A stretch of DNA of 64,000 bases from Microthrixaceae bacterium. GTDB lineage: Bacteria > Actinomycetota > Acidimicrobiia > Acidimicrobiales > Microtrichaceae. The notes beneath the pieces are model-generated. The model saw nothing but the letters and a program-made list of their open reading frames with translations. It was not told where the DNA came from and searched no databases. The stretch lies in contig JAMLGK010000003.1 of the NCBI GenBank assembly GCA_023957995.1, forward strand, positions 124,001 to 188,000, written 5' to 3'. Positions 28,976 through 37,543 of this stretch are shown here, piece by piece; within the stretch, counting starts at the first letter, position 1; every line of letters begins with the position of its first letter. The position numbers and the translations under genes were made by a program.

Positions 28976-30376
28976 ATGGCCGACACTCCTACTCCGGCGT
29001 TCTCCGTGCGAATTCGTGTCCGAATGGACAACACCCCGGGGATGCTCGGTCGTGTAGCGATCGCGATCGGCGAGGTGGGCGGCAACATCTCCGCGCTGCA
29101 GGGTTTCGAGGTCAAGACCGCCACGCTGGACGAGGACATCGTGGTGAACTGCACCAGCGAGAGCCACCAGGACCAGGTTCGGGGCGCGCTGGAACGCCTG
29201 GACGGCATCGAGATCCTCGAGTTCGAGGACCGCACCTTCAAGATGCACGAAGGGGGCAAGATCGAGGTGTTGAGCCTCGCTCCGGTCCGCGATGTGGAGG
29301 ACCTCTCGATGGCCTACACACCCGGTGTGGCGCGGGTCTGTCGGGAGATCGAGAAGAACCCAGCAGCAGCTCACGACTACACGATCAAGCGCAATACCGT
29401 TGCGATCGTCTCCGACGGCACCGCGGTGCTCGGCCTGGGCGACATCGGCCCGGAGGCTGCCATGCCGGTGATGGAGGGCAAGGCGCTGCTGTTCAAGCAC
29501 TTCGCCGATGTCGACGCCTTCCCGGTCTGCATCAACACCAAGGACGTCGAGGAGATCATCGAGACGGTGTTGCGCCTGGAGCCGACCTTCGGTGGGATCA
29601 ATCTGGAGGACATCGCCGCTCCCGGTGCGTTCGAGGTGGAAGAGCGCCTCGATGCTGCGATGGACATCCCCGTGTTCCACGACGACCAGCACGGCACGGC
29701 GATCGTGACCCTGGCGGCTCTGGAGAACGCACTCCGCATCGTCGACAAGTCGCTGGAGGACCTACGCGTCGTGGTCGCCGGTGTGGGCGCTGCAGGGGTG
29801 GCCGTGTCGAAGATCCTCATGAACGCGGGCGTCTCGAACGTGATCGGTTGTGACCGGCAGGGTTCGGTCCACACCGGTCGGGAGAGCCTGAACAGCTCCA
29901 AGCGCTGGTTCGCGGAGAACACCAACCCCGAACACTTCGACGGCTCCCTCTCCGACGCCATGCCGGGAGCGGACGTGTTCATCGGGGTGTCCGGGCCCGA
30001 CCTGATCACGGTGGACGACGTGAAGGCGATGGCCCCGGGTCCGATCGTGTTCGCCATGGCGAACCCGGATCCCGAGATCCGCCCGGAGCTGATCCAGGAC
30101 ATCGCAGCAGTCATCGCCACGGGACGTTCGGACTTCCCCAACCAGATCAACAACGTGCTGGCGTTTCCGGGGGTGTTCCGTGGCGCGCTCGACTCGGGTG
30201 CCCGTCGGATAACGGAGAACATGAAGGTGGCGGCGGCCCGCGCAATCGCGTCGACGGTGTCCGACGACGAACTCGCCCCCGACCACATCATTCCATCGGT
30301 GTTCAACCCGAATGTGGCGCCAGCGGTGGCTGCGGCGTGTGCCGAGGCCGCGCGCAGCGACGGCGTCTGTCGCTGA
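28976..30376 (+). CDS. NAD(P)-dependent malic enzyme with N-terminal ACT domain
   Basis: A 466-aa enzyme oxidatively decarboxylating malate to pyruvate. Residues 8-85 form an ACT domain (FSVRIRVRMDNTPGMLGRVA), which in related proteins binds a small effector. The malic domain has MAYTPGVARVCREI, GDIGPEAAMPVMEGKALLF, the metal/substrate segment NLEDIAAPGAFEVEE and DIPVFHDDQHGTA; the NAD domain has VVVAGVGAAGVAVSKIL and FAMANPDPEI. This ACT-containing layout occurs in several Gram-positive groups. The cofactor choice cannot be read with certainty. ATG at 28976 is leaderless-type. A terminator follows at 30423. Confidence 0.93.
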   Translation: MADTPTPAFSVRIRVRMDNTPGMLGRVAIAIGEVGGNISALQGFEVKTATLDEDIVVNCTSESHQDQVRGALERLDGIEILEFEDRTFKMHEGGKIEVLSLAPVRDVEDLSMAYTPGVARVCREIEKNPAAAHDYTIKRNTVAIVSDGTAVLGLGDIGPEAAMPVMEGKALLFKHFADVDAFPVCINTKDVEEIIETVLRLEPTFGGINLEDIAAPGAFEVEERLDAAMDIPVFHDDQHGTAIVTLAALENALRIVDKSLEDLRVVVAGVGAAGVAVSKILMNAGVSNVIGCDRQGSVHTGRESLNSSKRWFAENTNPEHFDGSLSDAMPGADVFIGVSGPDLITVDDVKAMAPGPIVFAMANPDPEIRPELIQDIAAVIATGRSDFPNQINNVLAFPGVFRGALDSGARRITENMKVAAARAIASTVSDDELAPDHIIPSVFNPNVAPAVAAACAEAARSDGVCR

Positions 30377-30422
30377 GCCGGCCCTGTCACGGCGGGCTGC
30401 GCGGATTCCGCGGATTCCGCGG

Positions 30423-30452
30423 ACCCGACAGGTGATCGCACCCCTGTCGGGT
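30423..30452. terminator. Bidirectional hairpin between malic enzyme and acyltransferase genes
   Basis: ACCCGACAGG (30423-30432) and CCTGTCGGGT (30443-30452) form a perfect 10-bp stem with a 10-nt loop in the gap between convergent genes. Confidence 0.65.
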
Positions 30453-30498
30453 TGGCTGGAGGAGTGGATCCCGGACCCGACGGGCTGCTGATCGTCGA

Positions 30499-31779
30499 TC
30501 AACCGCCGGAAGGAGGAGTTGATCCGCTGTGTCCCGGGAGTTCGTCGGCCCGTGTGCCGGGCGGAGCCTCCGCCGGTGGTGATTTGAGGGGAGCTCTTCC
30601 CGTCATCAGTGGCTTCTCCAGGTATCTGTGTGCGAGCTCCGTGGTCAGCCAGAGCATTGGGAGATAGAGCAACACCCCCACAGCCGGAGTTCCCGGGAAC
30701 AGGTTCAGAAGGATCATCGCCAGGGGGAAGTGGATGATGTAGATCCCGTAGCTCCGCCTCCCCACCGCACACAGCCACGACGCTGACAGCATCCGTTCGC
30801 TCCAGTGACCGCGTGTGCGGGCGAGACCCCATACGAGACAGACCGAGCACATGAGCGCAGCCGAGAAGCCGAACCGAGGCCAGTAGAGGCCATCGGCAAG
30901 TTGCGCGCCGTCCAACGGGTGGAACGGAATCCACAGGTTGAAAGGCTTGGCGAACCATGTCCCCAGGAAAACGATCCCGCACCAGGCGACGATCGACGCG
31001 GTCATGACCCGCTTGATGCCCCGTTCGTGTCGGTTGGTGAACGACTCCGGTATGTAGGCGTTCACGAACGCGATCACCACGCCGGCTAGCAGGGCGTCCG
31101 GCCGTTGGTACCAGGCCAAGCGCGGTCCGACATGTCCGAGCGCACGGGCGATGGCGATGAACACGATGGCCGAGGCGAGAATTCCGATGGCCGGGCGTAT
31201 CCAGTGCCGCTTGATCGCCAGGAAGGTCAGGAGCACTCCGACTATGTAGTAGTGCTCCTCCACTCCGAGGGTCCACAGCGGTATGAGTGGCCGCGGGGTG
31301 GGCATGGTCGAATGCACCAACTCCTCACCCACGGGGTGGATCACGTGGTACATGTAGGTGCCCGCCGCCAGTGCGTCGCTGCGAACCATGTCCCAGAGAT
31401 CTCCGTAGGTGCCACCATCGGAGAACGGTGCTGCAGTGGTGGCTCCGTGGATCATGTAAAGCGCCCACAGTGATGCAAATGTGACTCCCACGACTATGTA
31501 CAGCATGGGGAGCAAGCGCATGGCACGTCGCTTGTAGAAGCGTTTGAGGTCGACCGAATCTGTCTTGCGGTGTTCTTCTAGCAACAGCGTCGTGATCAGG
31601 AAGCCGCTGAGCAGGAAGAACATGTCGACCAGGGCAGCGGCGCTGGGGATGACCTCGTAGATCACGTGACCCAGAACCACGATCATCACGCCGATTCCGC
31701 GCAGTCCGTCGAGCGCCGGGCGGGAGCCGAGTTTCGGTGCGACGCTCGTGAACACTTGGCCGTCCCTGGTGAATCCCAT
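30499..31779 (-). CDS. Acyltransferase family 3 (OafA-like) membrane protein, copy 1
   Basis: A 426-aa integral membrane O-acyltransferase with about ten hydrophobic segments. The family motif is at the N-terminus: RPALDGLRGIGVMIVVLGH with the catalytic histidine, followed by FFLLSGFLITTLLLEE and the basic motif FYKRRAMRLLPMLY. The C-terminus is short, cytoplasmic and Pro/Ser-rich. Such proteins move acetyl or other acyl groups onto exported sugars. It diverges from the GT-C gene at 31953, and the same pair recurs at 33838-37031. ATG 31779. Confidence 0.85.
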   Translation of the reverse strand: MGFTRDGQVFTSVAPKLGSRPALDGLRGIGVMIVVLGHVIYEVIPSAAALVDMFFLLSGFLITTLLLEEHRKTDSVDLKRFYKRRAMRLLPMLYIVVGVTFASLWALYMIHGATTAAPFSDGGTYGDLWDMVRSDALAAGTYMYHVIHPVGEELVHSTMPTPRPLIPLWTLGVEEHYYIVGVLLTFLAIKRHWIRPAIGILASAIVFIAIARALGHVGPRLAWYQRPDALLAGVVIAFVNAYIPESFTNRHERGIKRVMTASIVAWCGIVFLGTWFAKPFNLWIPFHPLDGAQLADGLYWPRFGFSAALMCSVCLVWGLARTRGHWSERMLSASWLCAVGRRSYGIYIIHFPLAMILLNLFPGTPAVGVLLYLPMLWLTTELAHRYLEKPLMTGRAPLKSPPAEAPPGTRADELPGHSGSTPPSGG

Positions 31780-31952
31780 ATCGCCCCGCCCCGTCCTGTG
31801 GCCACTTCGTTGCCCGACCCCAACGCCGCCACGTGGTTTCTCCGGTATGATACGGGACCGCGTTCGGGTCCAAAAGGGGATCCACCGGGCGATGAGGCTG
31901 TCTGGGCGTGATCCGACTGGGTGCGAGGTCGGGCGCAGAGTATTTGAGGGCG

Positions 31953-33779
31953 ATGAGCGTGAGCATCAAGGGAGTCCCGCCGGCCACCAGCGGCGATTCA
32001 TCGAATGGCCCCACTGGCCCGTCGGATTCACTCGATCCTGCGGTGCGCACTGTGTCGGGGTGGCTCAATGGATTGATCGGTGATGCCCAGCGCCGCGCCG
32101 AAACGATCCTGGTGGTCGCAGCGGCATTGCTCGCGTGGATCTTCCGTTTCGTCCAGGACGACGCGTTCATCACCTACCGGTACGCGCGGAACATGGCCCG
32201 AGGCAACGGACTGGTGTTCAACCCTGGTGACCATGTGGAGGGCTACACGAACTTCCTCTGGACCGTCATTCACGTGATACCCGAGAAGGCGGGGTGGGAC
32301 ACGCCGTTGTTCAGTCAGCTCCTGGGCATCGTGCTCATGGTCGCCACGGTCATGGTCGTGCTGCGAATGGCCCGCATTCTGTTCGCCTCTGAGGGCTTCG
32401 CCATGTTGGTGGGCATCGTTGTGGTGGCGAACATGACCTTCCTCGTCTATGCCACCGGTGGTCTCGAGACGATGCTTCAGGCGTTGACTCTGTCGGGTTC
32501 CGCGCTGGCACTTCTACCGGCTCTGTCGCGCAGGGAACTGCCGTCGATCTGGAGGTCGCTCGCCGCCGGGGCACTCGCGGGCCTGGCGATACTCACCCGG
32601 CTGGACTCGGTGGTCTATTTGGTCCCCCTGTTCGTCGCCGCCTGTGTGCGCCTGTGGAACGCCAAGCCGCGGGCCGGAGAACCGTCGGCTCGGCTCGGAT
32701 CCATCGCGGCGGTGCTGGCGGTGGCTGCGGTACCTGCGCTCGTGCTGGTGGTTCCCTGGTTTGTGTGGAAACTGTCGTACTACGGAGAACTCCTGCCCAA
32801 TACGTTTCAGGCGAAGTCGGCATCCAATCCTCTGGCCCCGATCCTGTTCGGTGTGTTCTACCTGGCCACCTACTTCTTCCTCTACGGCGCATTTCTGCTC
32901 ATCAAGCGCTTCCGGCGGTATCGTCGGTCGTTCTTCGACGTACCTGGAACCGCCGCGCTTTTCTCTGTGGTCGGGGTTTGGCTCCTCTACACGGTCTACG
33001 TCGGAGCTGATTTCATGGAGTACCGGTTCCTGGTGGTGATCACCCCCATCCTGGCGATGCTCGGCGCATGGTTGATCGACCGGTTCACGAACCTTCGATC
33101 ACAGCTGGTTCTCATGTCGGTGTTGATGGCGTTCTCACTCCTGCATCTAGTGATCGTGTTCCCCGCCTACCCGGTCCTGTCCTTCAGGAGTCTCGAAGAA
33201 TGGCCAGCACCATCTAGAACGGCTCGGATGAACCTGGGACAGATCCTCAACGATGCGTTTCCGGGCGGTCCGGAGGTGCCGGGACAGCCCGTCATCGCCG
33301 TCGGCCCTCTCGGCGCGATCTCCTATTACTCCGATCTTGAGTCCGTCGACATGTTGGGACTCACCGATGAGTGGGTGGCGCGGAACGGGGAAGAGGCGCA
33401 AATCTACTACCCCGGCCACGTGCGGATGGCCCCACCCGAGTACCTCGCCGATCGGGGAGTTGACCTGATAATCGGTCAACCATTGCCCACCTCTGAGCAT
33501 CTGGAGCGCGACGGCTACCGCCTGAGCGAACTGGTACCGACCTATTCCGCGGTCGACCTGAGGGATCTGCCAGAGGGTGCTGTTGTGCTCGGCGTGCCGG
33601 TGCCTGCGCAGGACGGTGCCGCCGACCTGGTGTGGCCCGTGATCTACCTCGCGGACAACCCGAGGGTGGATGAAGTGGCCGAAGCAGAGGGCTGGGTCAC
33701 CCAACCCATCATCAGGGAGTGCGATCCCGCTGACTTCGCCGACCCGGTGGCGAGACGACTCGGCTCCCGTACCTGTTGA
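31953..33779 (+). CDS. GT-C-type membrane glycosyltransferase (AftB-like), copy 1
   Basis: About 608 aa with a disordered N-terminus, roughly ten membrane helices and a C-terminal extracytoplasmic domain. The first loop carries QDDAFITYRYARNMARGNG and LVFNPGDHVEGYTNFLW; the Asp-Asp pair and the GxG-LVFN-G-VEGYT pattern is shared with actinobacterial GT-C enzymes such as the arabinosyltransferase AftB, which use polyprenyl-phosphate sugars. The C-terminal domain has ISYYSDLESVDMLGLTDEWV and YYPGHVRMAPPEYL. ATG 31953 is chosen by comparison with its paralogue at 35256; GTG 31908 is an alternative. Substrate unknown. Confidence 0.75.
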   Translation: MSVSIKGVPPATSGDSSNGPTGPSDSLDPAVRTVSGWLNGLIGDAQRRAETILVVAAALLAWIFRFVQDDAFITYRYARNMARGNGLVFNPGDHVEGYTNFLWTVIHVIPEKAGWDTPLFSQLLGIVLMVATVMVVLRMARILFASEGFAMLVGIVVVANMTFLVYATGGLETMLQALTLSGSALALLPALSRRELPSIWRSLAAGALAGLAILTRLDSVVYLVPLFVAACVRLWNAKPRAGEPSARLGSIAAVLAVAAVPALVLVVPWFVWKLSYYGELLPNTFQAKSASNPLAPILFGVFYLATYFFLYGAFLLIKRFRRYRRSFFDVPGTAALFSVVGVWLLYTVYVGADFMEYRFLVVITPILAMLGAWLIDRFTNLRSQLVLMSVLMAFSLLHLVIVFPAYPVLSFRSLEEWPAPSRTARMNLGQILNDAFPGGPEVPGQPVIAVGPLGAISYYSDLESVDMLGLTDEWVARNGEEAQIYYPGHVRMAPPEYLADRGVDLIIGQPLPTSEHLERDGYRLSELVPTYSAVDLRDLPEGAVVLGVPVPAQDGAADLVWPVIYLADNPRVDEVAEAEGWVTQPIIRECDPADFADPVARRLGSRTC

Positions 33780-33837
33780 CCCTCTCCCCGAGTGGTTTCG
33801 CAGCGGCTGGGCACCGACCAGCTCCGACGTCGCCAGG

Positions 33838-35067
33838 TCACTCGGTCGCGACCGGCTTGGGCTGGCGGTTCTTTGACTTCATCATCGGCTTCTCGACGTA
33901 GCGATGCGTCAGTTCCGTGGTCAGCACGAGTGCGGGTAGGTACAGGAGAAGTCCTATGACGGGTTCTCCCGCGAATGCATTCACGAGCAGCAGCAGCAGA
34001 GGTACATGGATGAGGTAGATCGCGTAGCTCCTCAGCCCCACGAGACGAATGGGCTTCCAACTCAGGATGGGCATGAGCCAGTGCTTGTCTAGCCGAGCCA
34101 TGGCGAGCACGATCACAGCCGAGCTGAGACTGACGAGCGTGAAGCCGATCTCAACCCAGTAGAAGCCGTCCTTGAGGCTGTCGCCCTCGGCAGGTACCGA
34201 CGAGACGTAGACGTTGAGGGGCCGAGCGAACCCGGTCCCGACGAAGAACGTGACGGCGGCGACCAGCGCAGCGAGCGTGGCGGCCCTGGACAGATTGCGG
34301 CGGAATCTGGGGCTGAGCTCCGTGGGCAGGGTGGCGTTCAGGAAGGCCAACATCACACCCAGAAGAATCGCGTCGGGCCTCTGGTACCAGGCCAGTCTCG
34401 GACCGAGGAACCCGAGCAGGCGCGCCGTCGCTATGAACACGAAGGCGAGCGCGAACAGGGTCATGAGATGCTTCACGAAGCCGCGTGCTATCGCCAGGAG
34501 CGCGACGAGCACTCCGAACACGTAGAAGTGCTCTTCCACCGACAGGGACCACAGAGGGCTGAGTGGACGGAGGTCTGGAGAACCGCCTGCGAGCTCGGCC
34601 CCTACCGGGTGGAACACGTGATACACGTAGAACGCCCCTGCGAGGGCATCCTGCTTGGCCAGCTCGAACACGCCGCCGTTGCTGATGTCGCCGGGAAATG
34701 GGGCATCGGCGGTGTTTCCCCGCCACATCGAGATCAGCCAGGTGCCGATCAGAGTGACGCCGATGACCAAAAAGAGGACCGGGAGCAGCCGCAGTGCCCG
34801 ACGTCGGTAGAAGTTCCGCAGGTTGACCGAACCCATCTTGTTGCTCTCCTCCAAGAGGAGCGTGATGATGAGGAAGCCGCTGACCACGAAGAAGATGTCG
34901 ACGACGGCCGCAAAGGACTGCACCCATCCGTTGATGAAGCTGTGGCCGAGCAGGACCGCGATGATTCCGTAGCCGCGGATGCCGTCGAGTGCCGGCTGGT
35001 GTCCCAGCTTTGGCGCACGCGTCCGGAAGCGACCTCGTGCTCCCACGATGTTGGTTTCGATCGCCAT
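33838..35067 (-). CDS. Acyltransferase family 3 (OafA-like) membrane protein, copy 2
   Basis: About 409 aa, paralogous to the gene at 30499. N-terminal motif PALDGIRGYGIIAVLLGH with the catalytic histidine, FFVVSGFLIITLLLEES, then FYRRRALRLLPVLF; the mid-protein PLSPLWSLSVEEHFYVFG is the second conserved block. The C-terminal tail is basic (MKSKNRQPKPVATE). ATG 35067 is favoured; an in-frame TTG at 35091 is possible. Diverges from the GT-C gene at 35256. Confidence 0.85.
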   Translation of the reverse strand: MAIETNIVGARGRFRTRAPKLGHQPALDGIRGYGIIAVLLGHSFINGWVQSFAAVVDIFFVVSGFLIITLLLEESNKMGSVNLRNFYRRRALRLLPVLFLVIGVTLIGTWLISMWRGNTADAPFPGDISNGGVFELAKQDALAGAFYVYHVFHPVGAELAGGSPDLRPLSPLWSLSVEEHFYVFGVLVALLAIARGFVKHLMTLFALAFVFIATARLLGFLGPRLAWYQRPDAILLGVMLAFLNATLPTELSPRFRRNLSRAATLAALVAAVTFFVGTGFARPLNVYVSSVPAEGDSLKDGFYWVEIGFTLVSLSSAVIVLAMARLDKHWLMPILSWKPIRLVGLRSYAIYLIHVPLLLLLVNAFAGEPVIGLLLYLPALVLTTELTHRYVEKPMMKSKNRQPKPVATE

Positions 35068-35220
35068 GTCGTTCTTCGGGACGGTCGCCAAGTGGGTGCC
35101 CCAGGCCCCGAGTCACTAGTTCCGCAGGCTTCGTGCCGATGCTACGGGGGCGTCAACCGGCCCCGGAATGGGCGATTGTACCAATTCTCGGTCACTGGAA
35201 CGACCGAGAGCGGCAGCGTC

Positions 35221-35249
35221 TTGGGAGTCCCGATGAACGCTGGCATACT
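35221..35249 (+). promoter_or_regulatory. Promoter of GT-C copy 2
   Basis: TTGGGA (35221-35226), 17-nt spacer, CATACT (35244-35249), which ends 6 nt before ATG 35256. Confidence 0.45.
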
Positions 35250-35255
35250 CAGGTG

Positions 35256-37031
35256 ATGGCGGCGGTAGTTGGGGGGTCGGCCACTGAACCGTCCCAGGAT
35301 CTGGACGCACCGACCGAGCGCAGGCTCTCGGGCCACCTGGATCGTCTGATCGAGGGCAGGGAGACACTCGCCGAGGTGCTGTTCCTGGCCCTCAGCGCCG
35401 GCCTCGCCTGGTTGGTGCGCTTCACCCAGGACGACGCCTTCATCACCTTCCGTTTCAGCCGGAACCTCGCCCGCGGCGAAGGCCTGGTGTTCAATCCGGG
35501 TGAGCAGGTCGAGGGATACACGAACTTCCTCTACGCGGTGGTGCACGCCCTGCCCGAACGTCTCGGCTGGAACACCCCACTGTTCTCGCAGGTATACGGC
35601 ATAGCCCTGTTCCTGGTGACCCTGGCGCTGGCCATGCGCACAGCGCGCGCCCTGTTCTCCTCGAGGGGTTTCGGGTTCCTGGTGGGACTGACCCTCACCG
35701 CCAACATGACGTTCCTCGCCTACGCCACCGCGGGCATGGAGACCATGCAACAGACCCTGTGCCTGACGGCGGTGGTCCTGGTCGTCCTGCCGGCGCTGAT
35801 CCGGGGTGACGCACTGGACGTGCGCCCAGCGGTCGTGGCGGGCGTGTTCGCCGCCCTGGCCGTCCTGACCCGAATCGACTCGATCGTCTACCTGGCACCA
35901 CTGCTGGTGGCGGTGGCCCACCGGCAGTGGAAGCTCGGCGGTCGAGATCTCCGCAGGCCGGCGCGGACCCTGGTGATCGCAGCAGTGCCGTTCCTCCTGC
36001 TCACGGTTCCCTGGGTCATCTGGAAGGTGGGGTACTACGGGGAATGGCTGCCGAACACCTTCTTCGCCAAGACAGGGGTCGGAAGGTTGGTGCCCACCCT
36101 CTGGGCGGCTGCATTCGTTGTCGCGTTCGTGTTGTCCTACGGGGCGTTCCTGCTGATCGGCCGCTTCCGGGCACGCCGCGCCGAGTTCTTCTCCACCCCG
36201 GGGGTGGCCCCGCTGTTCGCCATCGTCCCGGTCTGGGTGTTGTACATCTTCTACACCGGAAGCGATTTCATGGAGTTCCGTTTCGCGGTGGTGCTCCTGC
36301 CCGTTATCGCCCTGCTCGCCGCCTACCTGATCGACCGCTTCGTCAACCCGCTCACCGAGGGGCTCCTGGTGGCGGTGTTGTTGCTCTTCTCGCTGGGCCA
36401 TCAGGTTCCTGTGGCCAACAACGTGCCCGTGATGACCTTCGAGAGCCTCTCGTTGTCACCCGACGCCAGCGCCGAGTCCTGGGTCGGCCTGGGAAGGTCG
36501 ATGGGTGAGTTGTTTCCCGGTGGGCCCGACGAGCCCGGGCAGCCGGTGATCGCGGCGGCACCGATCGGCGCGATCGGCTACTTCGGGGATCTCGAGACCG
36601 TCGACATGTTCGGGTTGACCGATGCGTGGGTGGCCCGCAACGCCGATCCCCTCCCGGTGTACTACCCAGGTCACCTCCGGATGGCTCCGGCGGACTACCT
36701 GGTCGACCGCGGTGTCGACCTCGTTCTCGGGTTTCCAGGGGTGGTCACTCGTGAGTCCGTCGCGGACATCGACAGCTACCGGCTCAGCCAGTTGTTGCTC
36801 GTCTATCCGGGTGCCGACCTGAACGAACTGCCCGACGATGCCGTCGTGGTCGAGATCCCCGCAGGACCCGACCACGTCTGGCAGACCATCTACTTCGGCG
36901 GGAACGAGCTGGTGGACCAGGCGATCATCGACAACGAGTGGTCCGTGAAGCAGATCGAGCACCGTTGTGCCGAGGAGGACCTGGCGGACTGGACGGTCCG
37001 GCAGTCGTCCAAGGCGACCTGCGGTACCTGA
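35256..37031 (+). CDS. GT-C-type membrane glycosyltransferase (AftB-like), copy 2
   Basis: A 591-aa paralogue of the protein at 31953. The signature loop reads QDDAFITFRFSRNLARGEG and LVFNPGEQVEGYTNFLY; the C-terminal domain has IGYFGDLETVDMFGLTDAWV and YYPGHLRMAPADYL, matching copy 1 position by position. About ten hydrophobic helices lie between. The N-terminus is shorter than in copy 1. It probably transfers a sugar from a polyprenyl carrier to a cell-surface glycan outside the membrane, and the divergent acyltransferase may decorate the same polymer; both points are inference. Confidence 0.75.
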   Translation: MAAVVGGSATEPSQDLDAPTERRLSGHLDRLIEGRETLAEVLFLALSAGLAWLVRFTQDDAFITFRFSRNLARGEGLVFNPGEQVEGYTNFLYAVVHALPERLGWNTPLFSQVYGIALFLVTLALAMRTARALFSSRGFGFLVGLTLTANMTFLAYATAGMETMQQTLCLTAVVLVVLPALIRGDALDVRPAVVAGVFAALAVLTRIDSIVYLAPLLVAVAHRQWKLGGRDLRRPARTLVIAAVPFLLLTVPWVIWKVGYYGEWLPNTFFAKTGVGRLVPTLWAAAFVVAFVLSYGAFLLIGRFRARRAEFFSTPGVAPLFAIVPVWVLYIFYTGSDFMEFRFAVVLLPVIALLAAYLIDRFVNPLTEGLLVAVLLLFSLGHQVPVANNVPVMTFESLSLSPDASAESWVGLGRSMGELFPGGPDEPGQPVIAAAPIGAIGYFGDLETVDMFGLTDAWVARNADPLPVYYPGHLRMAPADYLVDRGVDLVLGFPGVVTRESVADIDSYRLSQLLLVYPGADLNELPDDAVVVEIPAGPDHVWQTIYFGGNELVDQAIIDNEWSVKQIEHRCAEEDLADWTVRQSSKATCGT

Positions 37032-37097
37032 ACCGCACACCCGGGTCCGGAAGGTCGGTGACCGCAGGGCCGCTCGGATCGGTCCCGCCGGGACCTG

Positions 37098-37173
37098 TGG
37101 TGGTCGGGACCGGCGTCGATCCGGTGACCTATCGCTTTTCAGGCGATCGCTCTGCCAACTGAGCTACCCGACC
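37098..37173 (-). tRNA. tRNA-Phe (GAA)
   Basis: Cloverleaf on the minus strand: acceptor GGTCGGG/CCCGACC, anticodon stem ATCGC/GCGAT with loop CTGAAAA (anticodon GAA), T stem ACCGG/CCGGT, discriminator A. The 3' CCA is encoded (37098-37100). Confidence 0.96.
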
Positions 37174-37180
37174 GTGTTGT

Positions 37181-37309
37181 CGTGGGGTCACACAGGTGAC
37201 CCCACGCTGTGGTGTTGCGCCGGGCCGGAGCCCGGATATTGCGCCGGGCCGGAGCCCGGATATTGCGCCGGGCCGAAGCCCGGTTGTCTGTCTCCGGGCC
37301 TGAGCCCGG
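37181..37309 (-). repeat. Array of five hairpins in the tRNA-Asp to tRNA-Phe spacer
   Basis: Four copies of CCGGGC-loop-GCCCGG at 37220-37235, 37244-37259, 37268-37283 (24-bp period) and 37294-37309, then an 11-bp stem CGTGGGGTCAC/GTGACCCCACG with a 4-nt loop (37181-37206). Read in the direction of the tRNAs the loops are UCAG, UUCG, UCCG and UCCG, so three are UNCG tetraloops closed by C-G, the most stable RNA loop class. Confidence 0.9.
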
Positions 37310-37312
37310 TAG

Positions 37313-37387
37313 CGGTCCCGACGGGATTTGAACCCGCGACCTCTGGCTTGACAGGCCAGCGTGCACTCCAAACTGCACCACGGGACC
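37313..37387 (-). tRNA. tRNA-Asp (GTC)
   Basis: Acceptor GGTCCCG/CGGGACC, D stem GTGC/GCAC, anticodon stem CTGGC/GCCAG with loop CTGTCAA (anticodon GTC), discriminator G. No encoded CCA (the next bases read CTA). Its G34 is a possible queuosine position, relevant to the gluQ gene at 24062. Confidence 0.96.
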
Positions 37388-37414
37388 AATCCGTGTTCAC
37401 CCTCAGGTGAAACG

Positions 37415-37487
37415 TACCCCCAACGGGATTCGAACCCGTGTTACCGCCTTGAAAGGGCGGCGTCCTGGGCCGCTGGACGATGGGGGC
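37415..37487 (-). tRNA. tRNA-Glu (TTC)
   Basis: Acceptor GCCCCCA/TGGGGGT, anticodon stem CCGCC/GGCGG with loop CTTTCAA (anticodon TTC), T stem ACGGG/CCCGT, discriminator A. CCA not encoded. First tRNA after the promoter at 37511-37539. Confidence 0.96.
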
Positions 37488-37510
37488 TCACACCCTTTGG
37501 GAGCCGGGTC

Positions 37511-37539
37511 AACATAGCAGCAGGCGCGGCGCTCGCCAA
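37511..37539 (-). promoter_or_regulatory. Promoter of the tRNA-Glu/Asp/Phe unit
   Basis: On the minus strand TTGGCG (37539-37534), 17-nt spacer, TATGTT (37516-37511), placing the start point about 17 nt before tRNA-Glu. Confidence 0.65.
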
Positions 37540-37543
37540 AGGA

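Noticed and set aside
34989..35255. Upstream extension of GT-C copy 2
   Set aside because: Would overlap the divergent acyltransferase gene; ATG 35256 has a promoter at leaderless distance and matches the paralogue.
35142..36401. 419-codon minus-strand ORF over GT-C copy 2
   Set aside because: His/Gln/Glu-rich shadow of the membrane-protein codons.
37220..37309. Possible CRISPR-like repeat (24-bp period)
   Set aside because: The repeats are contiguous hairpins with no spacers, sit between tRNAs and have UNCG loops; no cas gene is present.
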